Below, piece by piece: positions 24,374 through 32,029 of a DNA stretch of 32,029 nucleotides (position 1 is the stretch's first letter; every line of letters begins with the position of its first letter). Both the position numbers and the translations under genes were made by a program. The notes below the pieces were generated by a model. That model was not told the DNA's origin. It did not search any database and saw nothing but the letters and a program-made list of their open reading frames with translations. The DNA is from Planctomycetota bacterium (GTDB taxonomy: Bacteria; Planctomycetota; Phycisphaerae; UBA1845), in NCBI GenBank assembly GCA_030616775.1, contig JAUWWQ010000050.1, forward strand, positions 1 to 32,029, read 5' to 3'.

Positions 24374-24973
24374 GTGGCAGTCGGAGGCATCGTACTTTGT
24401 GGCGGTCGAAGCCGGCGGATGGGCACGCCAAAGGCATGGTTGCCGTGCGGGTCGGAGTACCTGCTGCAGCGGATGGCCCGTATCGTCGCGGGTGTGGTCC
24501 AGCCCGTTGTTGTTGCAGCCCGGCGAGGCCAAGCTCTACCTCCCCTTCCCGGCGACGTTGTTCTCGCCTACGACGCGGTCGAGAACAAGGGGCCGCTGGC
24601 AGGTTTGGCCGCCGGATTTGAGGTTCTGGCCGACCGTTGTGAGGCAGCCTTTGTCACGTCGTGCGATCATCCACTCTTACAACCGCATTTCGTTAAGCGC
24701 CTGATCGAGCTGCTCGGAGAATATCCCGGAGTGGTGCCCACACGTGGAGAGTATGTCTACCCGCTGACAGCCGTGTACCGGCTGGATACCAGGGCAATAT
24801 TGACCGAATTGTTGACGCAGGAGGATCTTCGCGTCCGCAATTTCGTGGACCGTTGCGGTGCCAACATCATCCCGGCGTCTGAGCTCGAGGATGTTGATCC
24901 CAAGCTCGATTCGCTGCGCAACGTGAACGACCCGGACACTTACGACCAGATATTACGGTCGCTGGGTGAGTGA
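24374..24973 (+). CDS. mobA: Molybdenum cofactor guanylyltransferase MobA
   Basis: MobA attaches GMP from GTP to molybdopterin cofactor to make bis-MGD precursors. The 199-residue product has the signature GGIVLCGGRSRRMGTPKAW (nucleotide-binding loop, Gly-rich, near residues 4-22), DAVENKGPLAGLAAGF (second substrate-binding block), and CDHPLLQP in the place of the usual CDxPFL metal-binding site, ending with NVNDPDTY. GTG 24374 has TGGAG at 24361-24365 with an 8-base spacer. It stands alone: no moa, moe or molybdoenzyme genes are adjacent. It converges on the secreted-protein gene, with no clear terminator between them. Confidence 0.9.
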   Translation: MAVGGIVLCGGRSRRMGTPKAWLPCGSEYLLQRMARIVAGVVQPVVVAARRGQALPPLPGDVVLAYDAVENKGPLAGLAAGFEVLADRCEAAFVTSCDHPLLQPHFVKRLIELLGEYPGVVPTRGEYVYPLTAVYRLDTRAILTELLTQEDLRVRNFVDRCGANIIPASELEDVDPKLDSLRNVNDPDTYDQILRSLGE

Positions 24974-25035
24974 TCGCCACCGCCCGGGACGGTCGGATTG
25001 CGCAGCTCCGGTCCAGCCTCGAGCGGCGCGGCGGG

Positions 25036-26730
25036 TTACATCGGTTCTTCCGGGGCGGTCGCTTGCATCACGCGCTCGATGGCCCGCCAGGGTATGTGGA
25101 TATCAACGCGTGCCGGATCACCCACCAGAGAGACGGCGATTGCCACCGGCGGACCTGGCGGGATCGGCCCCAGCTCCGGCATCTTCAGCAACGGGGCGAA
25201 AGCAGAGAACGCAGTGGCCAAGTCGATAAGAGCCACTATGTTCCGCTTTGCGGGCAGCGTCGCGATTGCGTCCTGGACGTAGCGATTGGAAGTAAAGGGC
25301 TTAGCGGCTTTAGCGGTAAAGGTTCGTTCCACGTGCTCGTCGCTGCCCACGCAGTAGCGGAGGCGGCCGCCGGTGATGCCCAAAGCGAATCGCGGATTGG
25401 CTCCGTACATAACCTTTGCCACCTCCGCGCCGGGTTGCGTAGGGTCCACTTTCATGGCGAACTGTTCCACCTGAACGTCGCCGACCTTCTTGGGGCCGAG
25501 CAGCTCATATGTGATGCCGAACTGATGCATGAACGGGTTGACCTTGACCATGTATCCCTTGATCAGCTCCAACAACTTGTCGGGTTCTTTGGCGCTGTAA
25601 TCACCCAGGGCCTGCATTCCGCCGGGTGACATGGCCATGACCACGTTGAATCCGTCGAAACCGCGATATAATTCTTGAGCGGCGCGTATGGCGTCCTTGA
25701 GGGCTCCCGCCTGGTTGGCCTCACTTTGGCTCTCACCCTCACCGGTCGCAGGTGCCGGCACCGTGGCATTCATCATTTGCTCGCAGAAATAGTCGACAAA
25801 CGGGAACTCGTCGCCGGGTGTATGAGAGCTGACCGCCAGCACGTACGCTTGCTCGGGGATGTCAGCGAACGCCGGGAGACCGGCCGGCTTTTGCTTCGCG
25901 AGGTAATTCTTGATGGGGCCAGCCTTGTAACCCGTGGCGACGGCCAGGTCGCCGGCCTGGTCACTGACCGCAATGGCCAGATCGACATAGGCCAGTTGCT
26001 CGATATACTTCTTGCCCGCCTCAGCGACAGTGGTGAAGAAGCCGGTTATAGCCGCCGGGTCGCCGCCCTGCGGGCCGGCCATCATGGCTAACATGGGCGC
26101 CATCTGGGCGAAATTAGCGATGCCGCCAAGCGCGGTCTGCCGCACGGGTTCGATATTGACGTGGATCAGTGCGTCGCGATTGTGGAGCAGGTCCAGGCGG
26201 GGCTTCAATTCGTCTGCCAGCGTCTTGCCGTCACCGGCAGCCTTGGTGAGCATCTCTCTCGACTTGGCGACAATGATGTAGTCGCCCCTGACTTTCACGA
26301 ACACATTCTTGGCTTCGCCGAAGGGTATCTGCCAAACCCCCTCCTCCTGTGTGGCAGTTTCGATGTTCTTGACTTTGGTCGAAAAGTCAGGTGCCCGCAG
26401 CCACAAAACTCCGTCCTTATCACTTTGGAGCGTCCGGCCGGCCAGGCCGATTGGTCTGCTGAAGTCAGTCCACTCCGCAATCACTCCCAGCTCACTCTTC
26501 AGTTCAGCGAGCATCCCGGGCTCGGTGCTGCCCGGCTTGAGCCGCTTAGTGACAGACGAAACCGACTTGTCCAGCTTCTCGAAGTCAAGCACCACGACAG
26601 TGACCGGAAAGTCCACCGGCATGAGACGCAGCAGTTGCGTTGCATCCTCGGTACCGCCATTGGCCGTCGCATGTGGCAGGGCCAGTGTGAGGCACAATGC
26701 TGCGGTCCAGACGATATTTGATCGGTGCAT
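25036..26730 (-). CDS. Large secreted protein of unknown function (DUF3352-like)
   Basis: The 564-residue product has a signal peptide (residues 1-24, ending ATANGG) and no membrane helix after it. The mature part has repeated alpha/beta segments: LLRLMPVDFPVTVVVLDFEK, WQIPFGEAKNVFVKVRGDYI, IPEQAYVLAVSSHTPGDEFP, and PRFALGITGGRLRYCVGSDE. The pattern resembles DUF3352-like extracytoplasmic proteins, for which no activity is established. ATG 26730 has GGGAG about 7 bases upstream. It lies downstream of parB on the same strand after 277 bases, with possible TTGACG at about 26790 on that strand but no convincing -10 box. Confidence 0.65.
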   Translation of the reverse strand: MHRSNIVWTAALCLTLALPHATANGGTEDATQLLRLMPVDFPVTVVVLDFEKLDKSVSSVTKRLKPGSTEPGMLAELKSELGVIAEWTDFSRPIGLAGRTLQSDKDGVLWLRAPDFSTKVKNIETATQEEGVWQIPFGEAKNVFVKVRGDYIIVAKSREMLTKAAGDGKTLADELKPRLDLLHNRDALIHVNIEPVRQTALGGIANFAQMAPMLAMMAGPQGGDPAAITGFFTTVAEAGKKYIEQLAYVDLAIAVSDQAGDLAVATGYKAGPIKNYLAKQKPAGLPAFADIPEQAYVLAVSSHTPGDEFPFVDYFCEQMMNATVPAPATGEGESQSEANQAGALKDAIRAAQELYRGFDGFNVVMAMSPGGMQALGDYSAKEPDKLLELIKGYMVKVNPFMHQFGITYELLGPKKVGDVQVEQFAMKVDPTQPGAEVAKVMYGANPRFALGITGGRLRYCVGSDEHVERTFTAKAAKPFTSNRYVQDAIATLPAKRNIVALIDLATAFSAFAPLLKMPELGPIPPGPPVAIAVSLVGDPARVDIHIPWRAIERVMQATAPEEPM

Positions 26731-27007
26731 GGCATACTCCCTATGTCAGGCTCAGGGTTCACTAAAGCGGCACGTCTACATCCTTACACGCCGCGAACTC
26801 GTCAATCACTGTTCCTTCGGCCACACTCGGACTGAGCTGGACTTCCAACGATGCAGACAACTACACGAACCTACCGTAACCGGGAGACGTTGCAAATCCT
26901 CCGGCGTCGAAAGTTGTCCGGCCTTTCTGTTCAACGGCTGCTGATGTGAGGTGGAGTACATCGAAGCTCCGTGTGGCCCGGTCAGCACCTCGGGGCTGCG
27001 TGGCATC

Positions 27008-27964
27008 CTATTCCGCATTCACGCGCAGCGCGGCAGCGATTCGATCGAAGTCATCCAACGAATAGTACTCTATCACGATTCGTCCTGTTCCCTTACGTTT
27101 TCCTTGGTGGATGGTTACCTTCGTCTTGACCGCCTCTTCGAACCGTTGCTGGAGGTCGCGTAGGTGTGCTGCCCTGGGGTCCTTTGCCCCGACTTCCCCA
27201 GGTTTTGGCCGCCCCCGGCGTGTCTTTTCTCGCCGCACGATCTCCTCAAGGGCCCGAACGGACAGGTCATTGTGAGCTGCCGATTCCGCCAGCCGCATGC
27301 GGCGCTCGTCATCTGCTACCCCCAGCAGACAACGAGCATGGCCCATGCTCAGCTTGCCCTGGACCACGAACGCCTGGATTGCCTCGGGGAGTTCGAGCAA
27401 CCGGAGATAATTGACCACTGTCGTGCGATCCTCGCCAACGCGTTCGGCGATTTCCTCTGGCCCAAGAGAGAAGCGCTTCGAGAACTCTCGATAGGCCTTC
27501 GCCCGCTCGATCGCGTTTAGATCCTCCCGCTGAATGTTCTCGATCAGGGCGAGTTCGAGCATCTGCTCGTCGGTAGCATGGCGTACGATAGCGGGCATAT
27601 GGCTCATCCCGATTGATTTGGCTGCGTGCCAACGTCGTTCGCCGGCGATGATCTGGTAATATCCCGCTTTCGGACGCACAATGATGGGCTGAAGTAAGCC
27701 GTTGCGTGCGATAGAGTCCGCGAGTGATGCTACGTTCTTTGAATTCGTAATATCACGTGGTTGGAACGGGTTGGGCTTAAGCTGGTCAATGGCAAGCATT
27801 GTCGCCCTCACGCCCCTACCGCCACTGGGGCCCAACGGTTCCGGCGCCACCGCGACCCCAGGACCTGCAGCTTTGCTCTCACTTGGCAGTGCTGTGATGC
27901 CGGAGCGAAGATCCGAAACAAGAGAATCGAGCCCTCGGCCGAGCCGTCGCACGGACTTGGACAT
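27008..27964 (-). CDS. parB: Chromosome-partitioning protein ParB
   Basis: ParB binds parS sites, spreads as a CTP-dependent clamp and organises the origin region for segregation. The 318-residue protein has the N-terminal CTPase motif GERRWHA (108-114, family GERRxRA), the ENIQREDLN block (142-150), and a helix-turn-helix at about 169-190 (EEIAERVGEDRTTVVNYLRL) that reads parS. A basic linker and a C-terminal dimer region follow, ending RVNAE. The start is fixed by AAGGAGG six bases before ATG 27964. ParA is normally encoded just upstream of parB; none is found on either strand in this window. A parS-like site lies 231 bp upstream of the start. Confidence 0.95.
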   Translation of the reverse strand: MSKSVRRLGRGLDSLVSDLRSGITALPSESKAAGPGVAVAPEPLGPSGGRGVRATMLAIDQLKPNPFQPRDITNSKNVASLADSIARNGLLQPIIVRPKAGYYQIIAGERRWHAAKSIGMSHMPAIVRHATDEQMLELALIENIQREDLNAIERAKAYREFSKRFSLGPEEIAERVGEDRTTVVNYLRLLELPEAIQAFVVQGKLSMGHARCLLGVADDERRMRLAESAAHNDLSVRALEEIVRREKTRRGRPKPGEVGAKDPRAAHLRDLQQRFEEAVKTKVTIHQGKRKGTGRIVIEYYSLDDFDRIAAALRVNAE

Positions 27965-28330
27965 GACTTCCTCCTTGAGTCAACTGAACCACAGAGTACA
28001 TCCTAGAGCACCGAGACCGGGTGAGTGTACAGACCAACGAGTGATTGTGCAATGGTAGGACGGACATGTCTGGGTCTGGGCGAGCGGTTGAGGATCGCGA
28101 AATGTAGGCTGGGACGGCAGTTCGTGTCCCCGGCTTGGCAGGAGCGCTCAAGCTACTGAAGCGATATACGCCATTCGCGGTGGGCTGCAGGTAACGTTCC
28201 ACGTGAAACAGGCCAAGTCGGCTGCGACCGGACGATGACGCAGACTTGACTCTGTCGCACGTAGTTTGATGAGCAGGAATGGGCTGTTGCCGATTTGGGG
28301 TAGCAGATCCCAAAGGCAAGGAGGCCTGAA
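27965..28330. other. Region upstream of parB
   Basis: These 366 bases hold the parS-like site at 28195-28210 and the start region of the IS630 fragment, which has AAGGAGG just before its ATG. No parA-like frame is present; the ORFs that cross it on the minus strand lack motifs and ribosome-binding sites. No DnaA boxes matching TTATCCACA were seen. Confidence 0.5.
28195..28210. promoter_or_regulatory. parS centromere-like site
   Basis: CGTTCCACGTGAAACA matches the bacterial parS consensus TGTTTCACGTGAAACA at 14 of 16 positions; the two differences (positions 1 and 5) keep the central CACGTG and the AAAC arm. It lies 231 bp upstream of the parB start. Sites of this kind are bound by ParB near the replication origin. 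Confidence 0.8.
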
Positions 28331-28780
28331 ATGAAAAAGAGATACATTGTAACGTTGACCGACGAGGAGCGTCGGTCGTTGCGTGCGTTGGTTTCTTCGG
28401 GGAAGGGGGCGGCAAGGAAGCTGACTCACGCCCGGATTCTCCTGAAGGCGGACAGCGGCGAGGGTGGGCCGAGTTGGACCGACGCCGATATTAGCGAGGG
28501 AGTAGATGTCGGGACAGCAACCGTGGGGCGGGTTCGGAAACGGTTTGTCGAGGAAGGTCTGGAGGCGTCACTGGTGACGCGTAAGGCTTCTCGACAATAC
28601 CAACGGAAGCTCGATGGCGACGGTGAAGCTCATCTAATCGCCCTGGCGTGCAGCGACTCGCCTGTGGGGCACGCCCGTTGGACCTTGCGTCTTCTGGCGG
28701 ATCGGATGGTCGCCTTGGGCTATGTCGAGGACTTGTCGAAGGATACCGTGTGTCGCGTCCTTCAAAAACTACGGCGGTAA
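28331..28780 (+). pseudogene. IS630-family transposase, N-terminal fragment
   Basis: The 149-residue frame begins YIVTLTDEERRSLRALVSSG, continues KGAARKLTHARILLKADSGE, then a helix-turn-helix (WTDADISEGVDVGTATVGRV) and HLIALACSDSPVGHARWTLR up to TVCRVLQKLRR-stop. This is the DNA-binding N-terminal part of IS630-family transposases of about 350 residues. The DDE catalytic domain (its D, D and E/D residues) is missing because the homology ends at the stop codon. AAGGAGG precedes ATG 28331. It is probably an inactive remnant, or the first frame of an element whose rest has been lost. Terminal inverted repeats were not identified. Confidence 0.85.
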
Positions 28781-29472
28781 ACTTCGCTGGGGTAGGCCCG
28801 TTTCGTGTCGCCATAAGCCACTTGCGGGGTCCTCCCAAGCGTTTTCGGAAATCGTGTAGCGGAACCCCCCTTTCGTACCCCCTTGACACGGGGGACTGGG
28901 GTGGTTCCGGCCTGGTTGACTCTTCAAGCGTGGCCCGTCCGGCTTGTACCTGCGCGTATTCCTCATCATGTCTCCCGTCGGACCACATGCCCGTGGAGTG
29001 AGTGATCGTCGACTCCCGGCCGGTTGAGTGCCGCGGGCGGGGATGGCGATCCGCACCAACGTTTCCGGCGGGACCCAAACACCTGCCAAACAGGCAGTAC
29101 GGCCATGGACCAGCGCTGTCAGATTGGCAGCCATATCTAGCGGTCTGAGGTGTCAGATACGCAAACAGTCGTGCTGTCCTCGTGGCGCAAACTATGCGCT
29201 GGTAAAGACTTACAGCATTTGCACATGCGAGACTCCCGGTTGGTACCTGCCGTGCTTCCAGTTTGGATTGAAGGCGCGAACGGGCGAGTGTGCCGGGTGC
29301 TACCTCGCCGCCACGCCCACCTGCCCTTCCGTGACTTCCGCCAAGCATGAGCCGACGGACTCAGGCGACGGGCGCCGCAGGGCGCAAGTGCGCACACGGC
29401 GCCGTCGTGATTGAGCGACGTGCTGTTGACAGGCAAGGTGCGCGTCCCTGTCGGAAAGGAGGCTGTCGCCGG
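28781..29472. other. Non-coding stretch between the IS fragment and the OLD gene
   Basis: This 692-base stretch has no supported gene. It contains the palindrome at 28861-28908. Several ORFs of 60-130 codons on both strands have no family features; the longest in-frame extension of the next gene (to TTG/ATG 29347) is low-complexity and arginine-rich. A TTGACA at 29426-29431 has no matching -10 box. The stretch is likely decayed mobile DNA. Confidence 0.5.
28861..28908. repeat. Imperfect palindrome
   Basis: GGAACCCCCC (28861-28870) pairs with GGGGTGGTTCC (28898-28908), and CCCCC TTGACAC GGGGG forms an inner hairpin (28878-28894). The sequence resembles dispersed planctomycete GC hairpin repeats but has only one copy here. 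Confidence 0.5.
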
Positions 29473-31137
29473 ATGAAGATCGTGCGCGTGAAGGTCGAGA
29501 ACTATCGAAATGTCAAGGAGTGCAAGTTCGCGCCGAGCGACCTGTGCGCCTTGATTGGGCCAAACAACGGCGGCAAGTCGAACATCCTCCGGGCGTTGAA
29601 CCTTGTTCTCGGTGAAAGTTGGCCAAGCGTGCGGCCAATTGATGACGGGGACTTCTACGGCCACGAGGAAGATCGGGACATTCGGATCAGCGTCTGGTTT
29701 GACGAACAGCGAGAGGTCAGAGGTGATGTCGGTACGCCCGCCGTGTTCAGCGGCATCCAGTTCACTTGTACTCGCTACAAACGGAAATCAGGCAAGCACG
29801 CACGGGGCGATCTTCGCTCAGAGTTCCTGTGCATCGACGACAACGGTGAATCCGTCAAGATACTGCGAACCGCATCGCCGGGGGCGAAGCCATACGCGAC
29901 ACCTGCGAAGGTCACGGGTGAAATCCGCGATGCGCTCCCGTGCCTGATGATCGACATCGACCGTAATGCACCATACCACCTATCGGGTAGCCAGTATTCA
30001 ATCCTCGGTCGGTTGCTGCGCGATGTCGCCCGCGAGTTCAAGGCCGACAAGAAACGCTACGCGGATTTCATGCAGAAGTTCGGTGAAGCCCGGAGGGTGC
30101 TGCGGACACCAGCGTTCGAGAAGCTCGAAGAAAAGGTCGTCGAACACCTTGCTGCCCACACCGGACTCCCCGATGTAGAGGTTCAACTGGATGAACTCGA
30201 CCCGCTAAACATCTACAAGAACTTCTCGATCCTGTTCAAAGACCCGGACACGCCGGAGCCTGTGGACAGCGCTCGCATGGGATCGGGCATCCAGTCGGCG
30301 GTCGTCATCTCGCTGCTGCAAGCCTACCGGGAAATCCGCAAGGACAATGCGGTGCTCCTGTTTGAGGAGCCGGAGCTGTATCTGCACCCACACGGGCGAA
30401 GGCATCTGTTTCGCTTGCTGTGCGACCTTGTGAAGAACGGTACGCAGGTAATCTACACAACGCACAGCCAAGATTTCGTTGACCTGTGGCGAGTGCAGGA
30501 TGTCCGCCTTGTCAGCAAGACGCTCACCGACGGCACGACCGTGAACGCGACCGTCGGTGATCTGCCGGGGCCGGATGATCGCAAACGCTTGAAGTTCACA
30601 CGCCAGTTTAGCGCCCCCCGGAACGAGATGTTTTTTGCCAAGTCCGTCGTGATCGTTGAAGGGCAGACAGATCAGGCGGCCATCGAGATGTGCGCGGAGA
30701 TGATGCCCGACGGACTCGATCTCGATCGGCTCGACTGCTCGGTGATCGAAGCAGGCGGTAAGGGAGGCATCCCGCTCATAGTCAAGGTTGCCCGCTCGTT
30801 GGGTCTTCCGTTCTTAGCCGTCTACGACACGGATTCAGACAAGACCGACCCGAACGACATTGCCACTAACAACCGCACAAAACAGAACATCGAGGCTGCA
30901 TGTACTGGGGAAGGAACGACCATCACCTTCGACCCATACCTTGAAGAGGAGATCGGCATACCCGGCACGACCAAGAAGGATAAGGAACCCAAGCTGCGGG
31001 AGTACCTTGCTGGATTAGTTTCGTGGCATGAGGTGCCGGAGCCATTGAAGAACCTGATGGCAGCAGTCAAGGCGATCAGCACACCGACGGACAGGATTCC
31101 AGCAGCCGTACAACCTGATGTGCCGCTCTCGGAATAG
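29473..31137 (+). CDS. OLD-family nuclease: AAA/ABC-type ATPase with TOPRIM domain
   Basis: The 554-residue protein has the layout of class 1 OLD enzymes, which act in antiphage defence. The ABC-like ATPase domain starts FRV-type KVENYRNVKECKF and has Walker A GPNNGGKSN (29-37), the signature-like SARMGSGIQSAVVISLL, Walker B FEEPELYLHP (297-306) and the H-loop YTTHSQDF (His331). The TOPRIM nuclease domain follows with VVIVEGQTDQAAIE (Glu396), VIEAGGKGGIP, and VYDTDSD (Asp452 and Asp454). ATG 29473 has AAAGGAGG at 29456-29462; an ATG at 29347 would add 42 low-complexity residues. No UvrD-like helicase (GajB) follows, so this is not Gabija. Nine bases after its stop a TIR-like start is encoded with its own ribosome-binding site. 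Confidence 0.9.
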   Translation: MKIVRVKVENYRNVKECKFAPSDLCALIGPNNGGKSNILRALNLVLGESWPSVRPIDDGDFYGHEEDRDIRISVWFDEQREVRGDVGTPAVFSGIQFTCTRYKRKSGKHARGDLRSEFLCIDDNGESVKILRTASPGAKPYATPAKVTGEIRDALPCLMIDIDRNAPYHLSGSQYSILGRLLRDVAREFKADKKRYADFMQKFGEARRVLRTPAFEKLEEKVVEHLAAHTGLPDVEVQLDELDPLNIYKNFSILFKDPDTPEPVDSARMGSGIQSAVVISLLQAYREIRKDNAVLLFEEPELYLHPHGRRHLFRLLCDLVKNGTQVIYTTHSQDFVDLWRVQDVRLVSKTLTDGTTVNATVGDLPGPDDRKRLKFTRQFSAPRNEMFFAKSVVIVEGQTDQAAIEMCAEMMPDGLDLDRLDCSVIEAGGKGGIPLIVKVARSLGLPFLAVYDTDSDKTDPNDIATNNRTKQNIEAACTGEGTTITFDPYLEEEIGIPGTTKKDKEPKLREYLAGLVSWHEVPEPLKNLMAAVKAISTPTDRIPAAVQPDVPLSE

Positions 31138-31146
31138 GAGACAGAT

Positions 31147-31380
31147 ATGCCCGTATTCATTTCGCACCGCACCGCAGACGACCGACATTTCGGTGTAACG
31201 CACGTTTCGATAACGACGGATGACGCCGTGGAGCCTCATCTTCTTCCAGGCTGCAGGGGGCAAAGTTTTTCCAACGTGACAATGGGACGCCAGGCCCTCG
31301 CCTCCCTACAGGTTGGAGAGAGACGAGGGCTCCGGCTGTCCCCACAGTGCGAGGCGCCGAACGCACCCAGATGTGTCTAA
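31147..31380 (+). pseudogene. Truncated TIR-domain gene, N-terminal stub
   Basis: The ATG lies nine bases after the OLD stop; AGGAG at 31136-31140 overlaps that stop and has a 6-base spacer, so translation should be coupled. The first residues MPVFISHRTADD match the first beta strand and loop of bacterial TIR domains (VFISHRSxDD). After about residue 12 the similarity disappears and the frame runs 77 codons to a stop with no TIR motifs, including no catalytic glutamate block. A junction near 31182 is therefore likely. TIR domains of defence systems cleave NAD or make signalling nucleotides; this stub could not. Assignment rests on 12 residues and context. Confidence 0.55.
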
Positions 31381-31933
31381 CGCCTTGACCGTTCGGCAAA
31401 GAAGGGCTCCACTCGCTGCAGCCCAAACGCAGGGAGAATGCGCCGAACAGTCTATATGTACGAAAAGCCTCGCAGGTATCGCCGCGCCACGTCCCTTGCG
31501 GGGCGCGGGCAGCCCCACTCCATGTCGGCGAGCCGCTCCGGCGTGTCCAGGCACGCCGAAGCCAATCGCCGGAGCAAATGTGCCCTGCGGGCTTGTCGGG
31601 GTCCGAATCATTTCGTGGATCGCGAGGCTTATGCACGTGCCCCCGGTACTTTCACTGCATCGGCAGCTAAACACTAGTGCTAAAGAAACTTAATCAAGTT
31701 GGAAGATGCAGTGCTGCGGTTGGGTCATCCAAGTTCAGGTGTTTGGCGCGGCGCAGGTTGAGACGGTCGCAAAGGCAACTGCCGAGCAGACCGCAATCGC
31801 GGATGCACACCCGCTTAGTGCCCATCCCAAAAAGTGTGGCACGGGTTTGCAACCCGTGTACTTCACCGGTTGGAAACCGGTGCCACAGGGGTTAATGGGA
31901 TCTTATTGATCTTTGAGTAGATAAATAAACACT
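31381..31933. other. Non-coding stretch after the TIR stub
   Basis: No gene is supported in these 553 bases. A dyad GCCGAACG (31356-31363) and CGTTCGGC (31390-31397) begins just inside it, and GCGCCGAAC recurs at about 31441. A further hairpin-like dyad (CCCTCG/CGAGGG) lies at 31295-31329, upstream. The double hairpin at 31836-31886 ends the stretch. The short ORFs, including one from 31677 to 31895 that runs through the hairpin, are products of repeats. Confidence 0.5.
31836..31886. repeat. Double-hairpin palindromic repeat
   Basis: Two hairpins, CACGGGTT-TGC-AACCCGTG (31840-31858) and CACCGGTT-GGA-AACCGGTG (31864-31882), are enclosed by the outer arms GTGGCAC (31836-31842) and GTGCCAC (31880-31886). 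The whole could fold as a cruciform. Elements with this design are dispersed in planctomycete and other bacterial genomes; only one copy is seen here. Confidence 0.7.
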
Positions 31934-32029
31934 TCATAGTCTGAGTCCGGCATGGTGGAAGAACGAGCGCAACATCTGCTGGTCTGTGCTGATCTGATCG
32001 AGGGAGGCGATGACCTCATCGGCGAGCGC
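31934..32029 (-). CDS. C-terminal fragment of a protein running past the window end
   Basis: On the minus strand a frame is open from the window edge to TGA at 31934-31936, encoding the last 31 residues ALADEVIASLDQISTDQQML and RSFFHHAGLRL. No start is in view and no family can be named from this piece. It is included because the frame is clean to the window edge and has a protein-like composition. Confidence 0.4.
   Translation of the reverse strand, partial: ALADEVIASLDQISTDQQMLRSFFHHAGLRL

Noticed and set aside
25325-25340. Second parS-like site (CGTTCCACGTG)
   Set aside because: Only one half matches; the other arm (CTCGT) departs from AAACA, and it lies in a coding region.
26806-27018. 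70-codon minus-strand ORF downstream of parB
   Set aside because: It overlaps the parB end, has no ribosome-binding site, and no recognisable family or membrane features.
29473-31137. Gabija GajA
   Set aside because: The protein has the OLD architecture, but no UvrD-like GajB helicase follows; the next frame starts like a TIR domain instead.
31356-31397. Integron attC-like site (GCCGAAC...GTTCGGC, with GTCTAAC inside)
   Set aside because: The dyad is only 42 bases long, the inner L boxes do not pair, and no integrase or cassette array is present.
31157-31674. Minus-strand ORFs of 122-159 codons after the defence locus
   Set aside because: Arginine-, proline- and cysteine-rich shadow translations with no motifs; they overlap each other in different frames.
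31677-31909. Two short plus-strand ORFs at the right end
   Set aside because: They run through the double-hairpin repeat at 31836-31886, which creates the coding-like tail; no ribosome-binding site is seen.

Overview
The window looks like chromosome of a GC-rich planctomycete, probably of the Phycisphaerae type. The evidence is dockerin-like calcium-loop tails on secreted proteins (positions 1-294 and the end of the DUF362 protein at 10239-11915), STN/secretin-type and small lipoprotein families seen in that group, frequent GTG starts, and dispersed palindromic repeats built on short stem cores. No rRNA, tRNA or CRISPR array was recognised.

Region by region: 1-5286 is housekeeping: the end of a dockerin-tailed secreted protein, a LysM lipoprotein, RecG helicase, a seven-iron ferredoxin, ribosomal protein L31 and release factor 1. 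5430-10132 is an envelope or glycan block: a membrane-anchored SGNH hydrolase, a GT-C-like multispan glycosyltransferase and a divergent GT2 polyprenyl-phosphate sugar synthase-like enzyme. 10239-11915 encodes a membrane-anchored DUF362 protein with a dockerin-like tail. 12332-14964 holds an ECF sigma factor, its zinc-finger anti-sigma partner, and a secreted STN-domain protein.

15901-23728 is a compact set of Mu-like virion genes, all on the plus strand: terminase (gp28-like), portal (gp29/DUF935), protease (gpI), decoration protein (DUF2190-like), major capsid (gpT-like), DUF1320 (gp36), a gp37-position protein, a possible tail-tube-like protein and two beta-rich virion-like proteins. Tape measure, baseplate, lysis, transposition and repressor genes are all absent, so this is either a decayed prophage or a retained head module. 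A 55-residue lipoprotein gene (23968-24135, minus) and mobA follow it. Next, on the minus strand, come a long secreted protein and parB, with a near-consensus parS 231 bp upstream of the parB start and no parA in view.

The right end (28331-32029) is accessory and decayed. It holds an IS630-type transposase fragment, palindromic repeats, an intact OLD-family ATPase/TOPRIM nuclease, and nine bases after it a well-initiated ORF that begins like a TIR domain but loses the resemblance after about 12 residues. A plausible reading is a two-gene OLD + TIR defence operon whose second gene has been broken. At least one palindromic repeat family has two clear copies here: one complete 132-bp element with CTAG-ended imperfect terminal inverted repeats at 11941-12072, and one half copy at 3705-3780.
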